A stretch of 64,000 nucleotides of DNA from Caryophanales bacterium UBA784 (GCA_002297045.1 DBJE01000003.1:196497-260496), one strand, 5' to 3'. Counted from the first letter of the stretch, positions 16,740-26,156 are shown. Program-made: numbers and translations. Notes: generated by a model from the sequence alone, not told the origin.

Positions 16740-18667
16740 AATCCGCTTCTCCGGAAAATCTTTTCGATATCGTCTTTCGTCACTTTAATCCTGGTTGGCC
16801 GCCCATGGGGACAGTTTGCAGGGTTTTTGCATTTACTGAGGTCTCTGATCAGTGCCTCCCTTTCGCTCCTCGACCTAATATGGTTCGCCTTGATGGACCT
16901 CTTGCAGGCAATGGTGGCAATCGTAAGATGAAGAAGAGAGAGAGGATCGATGGCTTCGTCGTTAAGGCAGGAATGGACACAGTCGCTGACGACGTTTTCG
17001 GCCCTGTCCTGATTGAGGAAGGAAGGGATCTCGACGACTTTGACTCCCTTGCCAAGATATTCCTCCGTGATAATGCCGACGGAGTTTAATCGTTCGGCAT
17101 GTTCTTTGTCATAGTTCCGCCTCTCTTTCGGAGAGAGATCGACAATCAGAGGGAAAAGAGGAACGATGCGGGAGCGGATGGAGGCGAAGAGCGCCTCCGT
17201 CTTTTCATAGTTAATCCGCTCTGCCGCTGCATGCTGGTCAAGGATATAGAAACAGTCTTTTGCGTCACAGAGAATATAAGTCTGCAGAACCTGTCCGATC
17301 GGATGCCTTTCGGGAAAAGAGGACTCGGATTCGTCTCTTGGGCGGGCAAATTCGTCCAATTCCGTTTTTTCTTCCCGGGGTGGCTCGCTTCCACTATTAA
17401 ATATTTCCTGAACCTTCTTCTCCGTAACAACTGGTTTCTGAGAAGAATTATCCCTTTGGACCGGGGCTTCTTCCTTTGTCTCTGTCTCTTCTTTTTTTAT
17501 TGTATAGGGGGCATGGGACTCAAAAGTCTTCGGAAGGGGAAGGGAATCCTGGAAATAGTGCTTTTCTTCTTTCCTTGGAGGAATATCAGCATAGGAGAAG
17601 CTTTTGCCCGTCTCCTTGTTCTTCCCTTCCTTTCCGACGACATAGGCGGTCTTGACGTCTTCGTTAGCGGCATAAATCGGGCGTTTGTCCAAGAGCACCG
17701 ATTTGATTTCCCGGACAAGGTCTCTCGCCCTGTCGTCTTCCCTGGATATTCGGACCTCTTTCTTTGTCGGGTGGACGTTTACGTCTACTAGGGAAGAGTC
17801 TATGTCAAAGTCAAGGACCACAAAGGGATAGCGGTCCGGCGGAAGGTAGTCCTTGTAGGCCTGTTCGATTGCCTTATTGAATTTATAGTCATAGATACAG
17901 CGGTGGTTAAGGAAAGTCAGCTCGTTCTTTCTTCTTGAATAATTCACTTCCGGTTTGGAGACATAGCCATGGAAGGAGTAGCATAGTCCCTCGTAGTCAA
18001 GACGGTATAGGGAAAGGGCAATCGTGTTTCCGAAAATCTTCTGAATGGTTTCCAGAAGGTCTCCTCTTCCTGAAGTCTTAAAGATTTCCTTTCCGTCTAT
18101 GGAGAGGGAAAAGGCAATGGAAGGAAAACCAAGGGCCCTATGTTCCACCCTTTCAATGATGGCATAGTTTTCGACCTGGTCCGATTTCAGGTATTTCAGA
18201 CGGGCTGGCGTGTTGAAAAATAAATCGCTCACCGAGAAAATCGTCCCCTTCCGGCTTGGCGCATCGAGGACAATCAACGAGGCATTCGGACTGGATTCCA
18301 CTCTGGTTCCGACTCCCACCCCGTCGCTGGTTGTAAGCACCACATGGGAAACGGCAGCAATCGATGGAATGGCTTCCCCACGGAACCCAAGAGTGTGAAT
18401 CCGGTTTAAATCGAATTCCGTTTTGATTTTGCTCGAAGCATGACGGACAAAGCAAAGCTTGGCATCCTCTCTCCCCCTTCCCGTTCCGTCGTCTTTGACC
18501 ATGATGGTTCCTTTTCCGGCACGGGTCACTCCGACATAGATGTTCTTCGCCTTGGCGTCGATGCTGTTTTCGACAAGTTCTTTGATGACGCTTGCGGGGC
18601 GCTCGATGACTTCGCCAGCCGCAATAAGATTGGCCAGCTCTGTGCTCCTAACATGAATAAGTGACAT
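16736..18667 (-). CDS. mutL: DNA mismatch repair protein MutL
   Basis: 643 aa. The N-terminal GHKL ATPase has ELVENSIDAKA, DDGTG and HTLGFRGEAIPSIAAVS. The linker is acidic and variable. The C-terminal dimerisation domain contains the endonuclease motif DQHAAAERINYE and the CPHGRPT segment, so this is a nicking MutL of the Bacillus type used where MutH is absent. The codon in 'DDGTG-x-GREDA' is AGG where the family has Met; GFRGEA uses CGT. The stop-start overlap with both mutS upstream and miaA downstream shows tight coupling. Confidence 0.97.
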   Translation of the reverse strand: MSLIHVRSTELANLIAAGEVIERPASVIKELVENSIDAKAKNIYVGVTRAGKGTIMVKDDGTGRGREDAKLCFVRHASSKIKTEFDLNRIHTLGFRGEAIPSIAAVSHVVLTTSDGVGVGTRVESSPNASLIVLDAPSRKGTIFSVSDLFFNTPARLKYLKSDQVENYAIIERVEHRALGFPSIAFSLSIDGKEIFKTSGRGDLLETIQKIFGNTIALSLYRLDYEGLCYSFHGYVSKPEVNYSRRKNELTFLNHRCIYDYKFNKAIEQAYKDYLPPDRYPFVVLDFDIDSSLVDVNVHPTKKEVRISREDDRARDLVREIKSVLLDKRPIYAANEDVKTAYVVGKEGKNKETGKSFSYADIPPRKEEKHYFQDSLPLPKTFESHAPYTIKKEETETKEEAPVQRDNSSQKPVVTEKKVQEIFNSGSEPPREEKTELDEFARPRDESESSFPERHPIGQVLQTYILCDAKDCFYILDQHAAAERINYEKTEALFASIRSRIVPLFPLIVDLSPKERRNYDKEHAERLNSVGIITEEYLGKGVKVVEIPSFLNQDRAENVVSDCVHSCLNDEAIDPLSLLHLTIATIACKRSIKANHIRSRSEREALIRDLSKCKNPANCPHGRPTRIKVTKDDIEKIFRRSGF

Positions 18668-21225
18668 TATTTTATTCTCTTTTTCAGATCAATAAGATAG
18701 TTTAGGGCTTCCAGGGGAGAGAGAGACATCGGATCAAGATGCTTGAGCTCTTCCTCAATCGGATTATCGGCCACTTGTTTCTTCACTTCCTTGATCTGGC
18801 TTTCCTCGACATTCTTTCTTGATTCAAAGGAGGCGAGAAGGGAAGCGGCACGGGTTGTGATTTCGTCGGGGAGGCCGGCGAGCTTGGCTACGTTGACACC
18901 ATAGGACTTGTCCCTGCTTCCCGGCTTCCTCTTATAAAGGAAGGTGACGTTTCCGTTATCTTCGTTGACTTCGCAATGGATATTCTTGACGGCCGAAATC
19001 TTCTCGCTTAATTTGATTAATTCATGATAATGGGTAGAGAAAAAGGTTTTGGCATGGACATGGGCAACAAGATATTCGATGATGCTTTCCGCAATGGCCA
19101 TGCCATCGAAAGTGGCAGTTCCTCTTCCGATTTCATCAAACAGGAACAGGCTGTCCGATGTTGCAGAAGACAGAGCTTCGGCAACTTCCGACCTCTCCCT
19201 CCTGAAGGTGGACTGCCCTTTGATGAGATTGTCGCTAGCACCTATGCGGGTATATAAGGCATCGAAAATCGGAAGGTCGCATTTTTCGGCAGGGACAAAG
19301 GAACCCCTTTGCGCCATGATGGCAAGCAGTCCGAACTCTTTCCTGTAGGTAGATTTTCCGCCCCTATTCGGACCGGTGATGATTATCACATCCGTGTCCT
19401 GATCCCTTTGGTAGTCATTGGCGACAAATAGGCTTCCCGGATTGGCTTTTTCCCTGATCGGATGTCTTGCCTCCTTGACGTCGATGATTCTCTTTCCGTT
19501 AAAGGAAGGACGTACATAGTTGTTCTCGCTTGCGACATAGGCTAGGTCAAGATAATAGTCGAGCTTGGCTAAGGCCGTGCTTGCTTTCTGTATGGCGTCT
19601 GTATAGGTGCTTACCTTGGCTCTAAGTTCCTTGAAGAGAGAGTACTCAAGGCTCTGCCGGCTTTCCCGTGCACGGAAGAACCTGCTTTCTTTTTCCTTCA
19701 GTTCCGGAGTGATGAATCTTTCCCCGGTGGTAAGGGTCTGTTTCCGGATGTAGCCGAATTCCGGCTTGACAAGGGGAAGAGAACCGGTGGACACTTCGAT
19801 ATAAAAACCATTGAGGGAATTCTCCCCGACCTTAAGATTCTTTATACCGGTCTTTTCTTTTTCTTTGGCTTCAAAATTTGTCAGCCACTCTTTGCTGTTG
19901 TCAGTCCTTTCAATCAGTTCGTCAAGCTGAGGATTGTACCCTTTTTTGAAGATCCCCCCTTCGGTGATTGTCAAAGGGCAGTTTTCATCCAGGCTTCGTT
20001 CAAGAAGGTCGGAAAGAGAGGAAAAGTCACCAAGCCCGTCTTTGATTTCTTCTAGGTCATCACAGTCCTTGATTGTCCTAAGGATTTCCTTAATCCGGGG
20101 AATAATCTGAAGGGACTTCTTCAGCTGAAGCAAATCATGTCCGTTGGAATTCCTATACCCCATCCGGGCAATCAGACGTTCCCTGTCAAAGACGTGGGAG
20201 AGTTCCTCCCGGAGCTTTTCCCGCTCGATAAAGTGGTCAAGGAAGCACTCTGTCTTGTTCAGGCGGGAAGTGATTTCCGTTTCGTTTGCACTTGGAGAGA
20301 TAATTTCGCTTTTCAGATAACGGGAACCCCTAGGCGTCCTTGTCTGGTCAAGAAGCCAGTAAAGGGTGCCATAGCTTTTTCCGTCAAGAGACTTCGTCAG
20401 TTCCCTGTTGGCCTGGGCAGAATAATCGATTTTCCTGTTTCTTTCGGCCATCAGGTTTTCGACAGGCTTAAAATAGGTAAGGTCTCGTTTTTCCCTGTTC
20501 TTCCTATAATTATAAAGTCTTGCCGAAGGAACAATCTGCCGATCATCCTTCAGGTTTCCAAACAGGGGATCTGTTTCGATGGAGACAGAGGCATCGTTAT
20601 AATAGGAAATACAGATTTGGGAATTCTTCTTCAGATACCTGACAATATCCGCAGGGAAAGAAGTGCTGAGGACAAGTTCCTTTACATCAAGGGAAAGAAG
20701 GCGTTCGAGAATCCGTTCCTTTTGATTCTCCCTGGAAAGGACCTTCCTTTCCCCCGTCGTAATGTCGGCATAGGCTAGAAAAGCCTGTGCAGAGCTTAGT
20801 TCAAGAGAGGCAATATAGATATTATCCTTGATGTTCGGGTCTAAATTTGCCCCCGGAGTGATGAACTGAATGACATCGCGTTTGACAAGCTTCTTGGCTA
20901 GCTTAGGATCTTCGACCTGCTCGACGATGGCAACCTTATGACCATGGTCGATAAGCTTCTGTGCATAGGAAAGATAGGCATGATGAGGGATTCCACACCT
21001 AGGGATGGTCTTTCCGTTTCCACATGCTTTTTTGGTCAGATAGAGCTGTAGCTCCCGGGAGACAAGCTCCGCATCTTCCCTGAACCTTTCATAGAAATCC
21101 CCGATACGGAAAAAGATAATCCTGTCGCCGTACTTCTTCTTGAAGGAAATATACTGCTCTACCCTAGGGGTAAAACTATTTGCCGTCGATGAGCTTTTCT
21201 TTGCCATGTTCTCTTTCTTTTCCAT
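18667..21225 (-). CDS. mutS: DNA mismatch repair protein MutS
   Basis: 852 aa, full length. The N-terminal mismatch-reading motif is FRIGDFYE with the Phe-x-Glu pair preserved. The ATPase has GPN-x-GGKST, the QSTF loop and DEIGRGTATFDG. Five AGG codons in the ATPase core (19363-19365, 19342-19344, 19306-19308 and two in 19198-19203) plus a sixth at 19192-19194 give GPNMGGKSTYM, MAQMGS and STFMMEMSE, matching the family; the invariant Arg in DEIGRGT is AGA (19123-19125). Start at 21225 is preferred because GGGGGTG lies 10 bp ahead; a second in-frame ATG is six codons in. Confidence 0.97.
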   Translation of the reverse strand: MEKKENMAKKSSSTANSFTPRVEQYISFKKKYGDRIIFFRIGDFYERFREDAELVSRELQLYLTKKACGNGKTIPRCGIPHHAYLSYAQKLIDHGHKVAIVEQVEDPKLAKKLVKRDVIQFITPGANLDPNIKDNIYIASLELSSAQAFLAYADITTGERKVLSRENQKERILERLLSLDVKELVLSTSFPADIVRYLKKNSQICISYYNDASVSIETDPLFGNLKDDRQIVPSARLYNYRKNREKRDLTYFKPVENLMAERNRKIDYSAQANRELTKSLDGKSYGTLYWLLDQTRTPRGSRYLKSEIISPSANETEITSRLNKTECFLDHFIEREKLREELSHVFDRERLIARMGYRNSNGHDLLQLKKSLQIIPRIKEILRTIKDCDDLEEIKDGLGDFSSLSDLLERSLDENCPLTITEGGIFKKGYNPQLDELIERTDNSKEWLTNFEAKEKEKTGIKNLKVGENSLNGFYIEVSTGSLPLVKPEFGYIRKQTLTTGERFITPELKEKESRFFRARESRQSLEYSLFKELRAKVSTYTDAIQKASTALAKLDYYLDLAYVASENNYVRPSFNGKRIIDVKEARHPIREKANPGSLFVANDYQRDQDTDVIIITGPNRGGKSTYRKEFGLLAIMAQRGSFVPAEKCDLPIFDALYTRIGASDNLIKGQSTFRRERSEVAEALSSATSDSLFLFDEIGRGTATFDGMAIAESIIEYLVAHVHAKTFFSTHYHELIKLSEKISAVKNIHCEVNEDNGNVTFLYKRKPGSRDKSYGVNVAKLAGLPDEITTRAASLLASFESRKNVEESQIKEVKKQVADNPIEEELKHLDPMSLSPLEALNYLIDLKKRIK

Positions 21226-21270
21226 TATAGACTAGTCACCCCCTGATTGGAAAAAAGACGGAAGGAAAGA

Positions 21271-21585
21271 TTAGAACTTTTCTTCCGTCAGAATAGCAAT
21301 CCTGTCTTTGACTTCCTTCTCCTGTGCCTTAAGGTTGATAAGAAGCGGATCACTATCGTACTCTTCCTGCAGCTTCTTTGCCGCTAGGTAGGCTTCTTTT
21401 TTCTTTTCCGGAGGGAGAGACTTAAGTCCCGCCTGGATTTTCTTTCTCTGCCTATCTATCCGGCATAACCGGGGATTGTCTTCCACTTCTTTCTTCAGCT
21501 TCTTATAGAGGAGAAGACAATCCACTGTTTTCAGATCTTTAATGAGGGAATCGGCCTTTGCCCTGAGCCTGTCTTCATCCCTCAT
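21271..21585 (-). CDS. ymcA: YmcA/YlbF-family protein (RicA-like)
   Basis: 104-aa, all-helical, charged protein of the Com_YlbF superfamily, recognised from length, helical heptads (residues 5-100) and the DNPRLCRIDRQRKK pattern. In Bacillus the gene between miaB and mutS is ymcA (ricA), part of the Y-complex that steers RNase Y toward specific mRNAs. Here the order miaB-ymcA-mutS is identical and rny is 3 kb upstream in the same gene run. No cysteine cluster is obvious: only two Cys are present, so the iron-sulfur centres known in the Bacillus complex may be absent. The ATG starts 1 bp after the miaB stop. Confidence 0.8.
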   Translation of the reverse strand: MRDEDRLRAKADSLIKDLKTVDCLLLYKKLKKEVEDNPRLCRIDRQRKKIQAGLKSLPPEKKKEAYLAAKKLQEEYDSDPLLINLKAQEKEVKDRIAILTEEKF

Positions 21586-21586
21586 C

Positions 21587-23032
21587 CTAGAGAAGCTCCC
21601 CGATAAGGGAATAGGTGTGTGACTTCCTTATCTTGACCCTGCGGATCTGTCCGATGAGGGAGGAATCCCCCTTGACATGGACGAGCTTATTGTGCCGGTC
21701 ATAACCAGAAATCCTGCTTGGGTCTTTTTCCGATACTTTCTCGAAGAGGACTTCGACCTCCTTTCCGACAAATTCCTCGGCACGCTTCTGGGCCTGAGTG
21801 TCAATGAGGGCTTTTAAGGCATCAAAGCGTTTATGCTTGACTTCCCTAGGAGTCTCATCCTTCCTGAAGTAGGCTGGCGTTCCAGGACGCGGAGAGAAGA
21901 TGAAAGTAAAGGCGGAATCATAGTTGACTTCCTTGACTAAGGAAAGGGTATCGGCAAATTCCTCGTCCGTTTCGTTCGGGAAACCGACAATGATATCCGT
22001 CGTCAGAAAGACGTCCGGAAGTCTTTCCCGGAGCTGATGGACAATATCCAGATATTGTTCCCGCGTATAGCGGCGGTTCCTTCTTTTCAGGACGGAATTT
22101 GATCCCGACTGCACAGGAAGGTGGAGGAAAGGCCTGATATTCTTGTACTTGGCCCTGACATCAAAGACGACGGGCTTAAAGTCGCTTGGATAGGGAGTGA
22201 CAAAACGCACCCGGTCAATTCCCGTCTCTGCCACGGAAGCTAGAAGATCGGCAAAGGCATAGCTGTCTCCGAAGTCCTTTCCGTAGGCATCGACATTCTG
22301 CCCGAGAAGGGTAACCTGTTTGTAGCCCTCCTTTTTCAGACAGTTGACTTCCGCAAGGATGTCTTCCTTCTTCCGGCTTCTTTCTCTTCCCCGGGTAAAG
22401 GGAACGATGCAATAGGTGCAGAACTTATCGCATCCGTACCTGATATTGACAAAAGCGGTAACCTTGCTTTCCCGTGAGGCCTTATCTTCGGGCAGGCCTT
22501 CTTCTACAAGGTCGGAGTTTGCCGATACGTCAACGATTCCTTTTTTATCTTTTAAAACGGACTCGAGATTGTCATAGAAGGAAGTAATGTTGTTCGTTCC
22601 GAAAATCATCGAGACGAAGGGGAAATGTTCAAGAATGTACTTGACTGCAGCCTCTTCCTGCCTCACACATCCGCAGATGGCAATGACCCTGTCTTTCTTT
22701 TTCCTAAAGGCATCCTTTGCCCGGCCAAGCTCTCCATATAAATGGTTTTCGGCGTTTTCCCGGATGGCACAGGTGTTGAATATAATCCTGTCTGCAGAAG
22801 AAAAGCCATCCTGTTCCTTCCTTCCTAGGGAAAGAAGCAGACCACGGATGATTTCGGAATCCCGGACATTGGCTTGGCAGCCATACGTTCTGATACAAAA
22901 AGTCTTTCCCCGCCCCCAAGAGGTAAGGAAAGACGTAGGCACTAATTGAGCCTGTTTGTACCGGATTTCGCTGTTGGGATTCCGTCTGCCGGCTGCCTTC
23001 TGATCAGGCAGCGAGATGAGACGGACTTTCAT
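21587..23032 (-). CDS. miaB: tRNA-2-methylthio-N6-dimethylallyladenosine synthase MiaB
   Basis: 481 aa radical-SAM methylthiotransferase that converts i6A37, made by MiaA, to ms2i6A37. The N-terminal MTTase domain carries three Cys (TYGCQAN, FNTCAIREN, CGCV). The radical-SAM cluster is GCDKFCTYCIVPF, followed by LLGQNVDAYG and a C-terminal TRAM domain. AGG in 'CGCV-x-QEE' occupies the usual Met/Ala position. It sits directly upstream of ymcA and only 18 bp after spoVS, in the operon that also holds miaA-tcdA. Confidence 0.96.
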   Translation of the reverse strand: MKVRLISLPDQKAAGRRNPNSEIRYKQAQLVPTSFLTSWGRGKTFCIRTYGCQANVRDSEIIRGLLLSLGRKEQDGFSSADRIIFNTCAIRENAENHLYGELGRAKDAFRKKKDRVIAICGCVRQEEAAVKYILEHFPFVSMIFGTNNITSFYDNLESVLKDKKGIVDVSANSDLVEEGLPEDKASRESKVTAFVNIRYGCDKFCTYCIVPFTRGRERSRKKEDILAEVNCLKKEGYKQVTLLGQNVDAYGKDFGDSYAFADLLASVAETGIDRVRFVTPYPSDFKPVVFDVRAKYKNIRPFLHLPVQSGSNSVLKRRNRRYTREQYLDIVHQLRERLPDVFLTTDIIVGFPNETDEEFADTLSLVKEVNYDSAFTFIFSPRPGTPAYFRKDETPREVKHKRFDALKALIDTQAQKRAEEFVGKEVEVLFEKVSEKDPSRISGYDRHNKLVHVKGDSSLIGQIRRVKIRKSHTYSLIGELL

Positions 23033-23050
23033 TTCAGAATCGGTGAAGAA

Positions 23051-23407
23051 CTACTTTGCTTCTTCTTCGCCCTCTTCCTTGTGGGAAGGGACTTCGGAAG
23101 AAACGGCGTGGGCAGGATCAAACGGAACCTTGTTGATGTGAAGCCTGATGGTCGTGACTTCGCGGCTTTCCTCGCTGGTCGGTTCGGCAAAGTTCTGCCT
23201 GATGAATTCCGGCTGGACGGCGATATCACTCGGAGTCTCATCGTCCTTTAAGAAACGACGGGCGACGATACAGGCCTTGACAGCCTGGTTAAGTGCAGAA
23301 GCACCAACTAGGGAGATCTCGGCATAGCCTTCCTGACGAATGTTGCCTGCGATGGCTCCGGCTAACTTCTGAATCTGAGTTTTTCCACTGACTTTTAATG
23401 TTGCCAT
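23051..23407 (-). CDS. spoVS: SpoVS-family protein
   Basis: 118 aa with a compact Alba-like SpoVS domain: LKVSGKTQIQKLAGAIAG, GAGALN-like VGASALNQAVKA and a C-terminal basic strand. In Bacillus it sits between ymdB and the miaB region and influences sporulation and septation; homologues also occur in non-sporulating bacteria and may bind nucleic acid. The C-terminal 25 residues are acidic and extend beyond the core. No other sporulation gene is in the window, so sporulation cannot be claimed. Confidence 0.92.
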   Translation of the reverse strand: MATLKVSGKTQIQKLAGAIAGNIRQEGYAEISLVGASALNQAVKACIVARRFLKDDETPSDIAVQPEFIRQNFAEPTSEESREVTTIRLHINKVPFDPAHAVSSEVPSHKEEGEEEAK

Positions 23408-23430
23408 AAAGATATAACCTCTCTTGTTCC

Positions 23431-23458
23431 ATTATATACTTTTTGCCGTTCTTTTCAA
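23431..23458 (-). promoter_or_regulatory. Sigma-A-like promoter for spoVS
   Basis: On the minus strand TTGAAA (23458-23453), a 16-bp spacer and TATAAT (23436-23431) lie 24 bp before the spoVS ATG. This probably starts the spoVS-miaB-ymcA-mutS-mutL-miaA-fhs-folD transcript, because a terminator lies just upstream after ymdB. Confidence 0.7.
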
Positions 23459-23485
23459 ATATTTATTTTTTTGTAAAAAACAAAG

Positions 23486-23512
23486 GAAAAAGGGAAGGAT
23501 ATCACCTTCCCC
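23486..23512 (-). terminator. Terminator overlapping the ymdB stop codon
   Basis: On the minus strand GGGAAGG, loop TGATAT and CCTTCCC are followed by TTTTTC. The TGA stop of ymdB lies in the loop region, so the last codons are in the stem. Confidence 0.8.
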
Positions 23513-24296
23513 TCCTTGTTTCGTTTATCAGCTTATAGGATTCGACACAATGCGTATTTTCATTGACCGTTAGAAGGACGGCATTGATTTGGATTCTTCC
23601 TTTTTCGCAGACTTCCCTTGGCGAAGGCATTCCGGTCATCGTCTTGTGGATAATCCCTTCCTTCTTATCCCCGATGATGGAATCATATGGTCCGTTCCTC
23701 CCAACGTCGGTAAGGAAGAAAGTCCCTTTAGACAGAAGCTTTGGATCATTTGTCTGCACATGGGTATGGGTTCCGATGACCGCCAAGGCTCTTGAGTTGA
23801 CATATTCGGCGAAGGCTCTTTTCTCTGCCGTGGCTTCCCCATGGAAGTCGACAATGTTCACTTCGCCCTCATCCTCACTTCTGTACCTTCGGTCGAAGGC
23901 ATAGAAAGGATTGTCCTGACCCCTATAGATGAACGAGCGTCCAAGGAAGTTGGAGACCCGTATCTTCCTTCCTTTGACGGAAAAGAGGCGGCTTCCCACT
24001 CCAGGGGCATCTTTGTCAAGATTCCTTGGACGGACTGCCTTGTCCCTTTTCAGGGAATAGGAGAAGATATCTTTGCAGTTGAAGAAATGGTTTCCACTTG
24101 TCAGGACATCTACGCCGGAGGCGGTAAGCTCATTATAATGGGCAAAGGACCTGCCATGTCCATGGGTTGCATTTTCCCCATTGGCGATGACAAAATCGAT
24201 TGACCTTGCTTTCTTCTTCGCCTTAAGGAAGTCTTCTACTCCCTTCCGGCCCAAGGAACCGACGATATCCCCGAAAAAGAGAATATTGACGGACAT
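23502..24296 (-). CDS. ymdB: YmdB-family metallophosphoesterase
   Basis: 264 aa. The family hydrolyses 2',3'- and 3',5'-cyclic nucleotides and in Bacillus switches between motility and biofilm states. The di-metal motifs are present: FFGDIVGS, NGENATHG, TSGNHFF, VDFHGEAT and GTHTHVQTND. The AGG in 'TDVG-x-NGPYDS' matches the family Met (TDVGMTGPYDS). The gene begins immediately after the rny stop codon (TAAATG), as in Bacillus, so the two are co-translated. Confidence 0.95.
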   Translation of the reverse strand: MSVNILFFGDIVGSLGRKGVEDFLKAKKKARSIDFVIANGENATHGHGRSFAHYNELTASGVDVLTSGNHFFNCKDIFSYSLKRDKAVRPRNLDKDAPGVGSRLFSVKGRKIRVSNFLGRSFIYRGQDNPFYAFDRRYRSEDEGEVNIVDFHGEATAEKRAFAEYVNSRALAVIGTHTHVQTNDPKLLSKGTFFLTDVGRNGPYDSIIGDKKEGIIHKTMTGMPSPREVCEKGRIQINAVLLTVNENTHCVESYKLINETRRGR

Positions 24297-25892
24297 TTAC
24301 TTTGCTGTTTCCTGATACCGTTTTTCGCGGATGACCGTAACGATGATCTGTCCGGGGAACTGCCTTGTCTCCTCGATCTTGTCGCGAACCTGGATGGCAA
24401 TCGCCTTGGCATCTTCGTCACTGACGAGGTCCGGATTGACCCTGACACGCAGATCACGTCCGGACTGTAAGGCATAGCTAGACTGCACGCCCTTGCATTC
24501 CGAGCAGATCTTCTCAAGCTGCTGTAGACGCTTGATATAGGTCTCCAGCTGCTCTGAGCGGGCGCCGGGACGGGCGGCAGAGAGAGTGTCGGCCGCTGTG
24601 ACAAGCTCAGAGATAAGATACTTCTTCGGGGCATCCCCATGGTGGGATTCGATGGCGTTGATGACAATGTCAGGCTCGTTGAATTTCTTGGCCAGCCTAG
24701 AACCGAGCTGGACATGGCTTCCTTCCCTCTCGGCATCGATGGCTTTTCCGATGTCGTGAAGAAGACCGGCCCGCTTTGCCCTTACTGGATCAAGACCTAG
24801 TTCGCTTGCCCTGACGGAGGAGAGATAGGCGACCTGGATGGAATGGTCAAGGACGGTCTGTCCATAGGAGGTACGATACTTCAGACGGCCGATGTAAGGA
24901 TAAAGGCCGGGGTTCCTGCGGGGAAGTCCGAGCTTAAATACAGTCTGTTCACCGATTCTTCGCAGATTCTCATCGAATTCCTTGCTGATTCGGGAATAGA
25001 GGTCTTCGATTCGTCCCGGCTGTATGCGTCCGTCCTTAATCAGGGCTTCCAGCGTAAGCTTCGCCTTTTCCCGGCGGATAGGATCAAAGCAGGATACGGT
25101 CAGAGTCTCCGGCGTGTCGTCGATAATCAGAGAGACACCGAAAAGTCCTTCCCTTGACTTGATGTTCCGTCCGTCACGGCCGATGATCCGTCCCTTCCTG
25201 TCATCATTAGGGAGGGCAATCGTGGAAGAATTGCGTTCGTTGGTGACATCCTGTGCGTACTTTTCGCAGGCTAGGGCCATCAAAGTCTTTGCCTTGTCCT
25301 CCACCATGGACTGTGCCTCAGCTTCCTTCTGTGCCTCATAGAGGGCAATCCGTTTCCTTTCCTTCTCTTCCACCCGTTTCCTGAGTTCGTCTTTCGCCTG
25401 TTCCTCAGTCATCGAGGCAATCTTCTGCAGTTCGCCAAGGACGGAGTCTAACTTGTCCTGAACGTCCTTTTCCTTAATCGTAAGAGCGTCCCTACGCTGA
25501 TTCAGCTCGGTTTTCTGGTTGTCAAGAAGAGTTTCCCGGTTGATAATCGCATCTTCCCGTTTATCCAAAGATGCTTCCTTCTGCTCAAGCTTTGTCTCTT
25601 TGACGACGACCGCCTGCTTCCGCTCTTCCAAATCCGCATTCGTCTTATCATATTGTTCCTTGGCGGACAGAAGAAGGCCATCTGCCTTTTTCTTTGCCTC
25701 TGCCTCCGAGGAGGAGAGGATGGTCTTTGCCTTTGCCTCGGCATCGGCGAGGACCTGTTTTGCCTTCCTCGTATCGGTCTCTTTCTCTTCCTTCAGTTTC
25801 TTGTTGGCTTTTTCCGACTTGAGGAACAAGAAGAGGAAAAGCAACGCGGCCAATGCAGCAACACCAAATAAAATGTACCCTAAATAAATCAT
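24297..25892 (-). CDS. rny: Ribonuclease Y
   Basis: 531 aa membrane-anchored endoribonuclease that initiates mRNA decay. Order of domains: N-terminal helix (4-25), long Lys/Glu/Ala coiled coil (about 30-200), KH domain with GRIIGRDGRNIKS and LIIDDTPE, then the HD domain with HSIQVAYLS and AGLLHDIGKA metal ligands. AGG in 'LSSV-x-ASELGL' fits the Met of the family. The start at 25892 (MIYLGYILFG) has AAAGG 7 bp ahead and gives the correct membrane anchor; a longer frame to 25931 is not supported. Confidence 0.96.
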   Translation of the reverse strand: MIYLGYILFGVAALAALLFLFLFLKSEKANKKLKEEKETDTRKAKQVLADAEAKAKTILSSSEAEAKKKADGLLLSAKEQYDKTNADLEERKQAVVVKETKLEQKEASLDKREDAIINRETLLDNQKTELNQRRDALTIKEKDVQDKLDSVLGELQKIASMTEEQAKDELRKRVEEKERKRIALYEAQKEAEAQSMVEDKAKTLMALACEKYAQDVTNERNSSTIALPNDDRKGRIIGRDGRNIKSREGLFGVSLIIDDTPETLTVSCFDPIRREKAKLTLEALIKDGRIQPGRIEDLYSRISKEFDENLRRIGEQTVFKLGLPRRNPGLYPYIGRLKYRTSYGQTVLDHSIQVAYLSSVRASELGLDPVRAKRAGLLHDIGKAIDAEREGSHVQLGSRLAKKFNEPDIVINAIESHHGDAPKKYLISELVTAADTLSAARPGARSEQLETYIKRLQQLEKICSECKGVQSSYALQSGRDLRVRVNPDLVSDEDAKAIAIQVRDKIEETRQFPGQIIVTVIREKRYQETAK

Positions 25893-26030
25893 GGTTAGCC
25901 TTTCTGAGCATAGTCGAGAATCAGGAACCACTACGCCCTTTGGTCCCCTCGTTAAAAAGATTGAAATAACAAGCCGGATTCGTCTGTATAGTGAACGGAT
26001 GAATGAATAAATTTTTACGGAAATCTTTTC

Positions 26031-26070
26031 GGTGCACCCTATTCGGAAATATGGTGCTCTGTTTATTATA
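26031..26070 (-). promoter_or_regulatory. Putative rny promoter and leader hairpin
   Basis: On the minus strand a -10 TATAAT (26070-26065) lies between the recA terminator and rny, leaving a leader of roughly 165 nt. A short inverted repeat GCACC/GGTGC (26057-26053 with 26038-26034) follows. The -35 is unclear. Long leaders before ribonuclease genes often serve feedback control, but nothing here proves it. Confidence 0.4.
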
Positions 26071-26122
26071 AGATATCCTCCGCCCTGAGGAAATAGGAAT
26101 TATCGGAAAAAACGTTGCAGAA

Positions 26123-26152
26123 GAAAAAGGGCCGCCCTTTGGGCGCCCTTTC
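26123..26152 (-). terminator. Intrinsic terminator of recA
   Basis: On the minus strand AAAGGGC-G-CCC, a 3-nt loop, then GGG-C-GGCCCTTT and TTC form a GC-rich stem with a central mismatch, beginning 5 bp after the recA stop. Confidence 0.8.
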
Positions 26153-26156
26153 CTCT

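Noticed and set aside
12759..18667. CRISPR arrays, prophage, integrase or toxin-antitoxin systems in this and the rest of the window
   Set aside because: No regularly spaced repeats, phage genes or recombinases were seen anywhere; the genes are housekeeping or metabolic.
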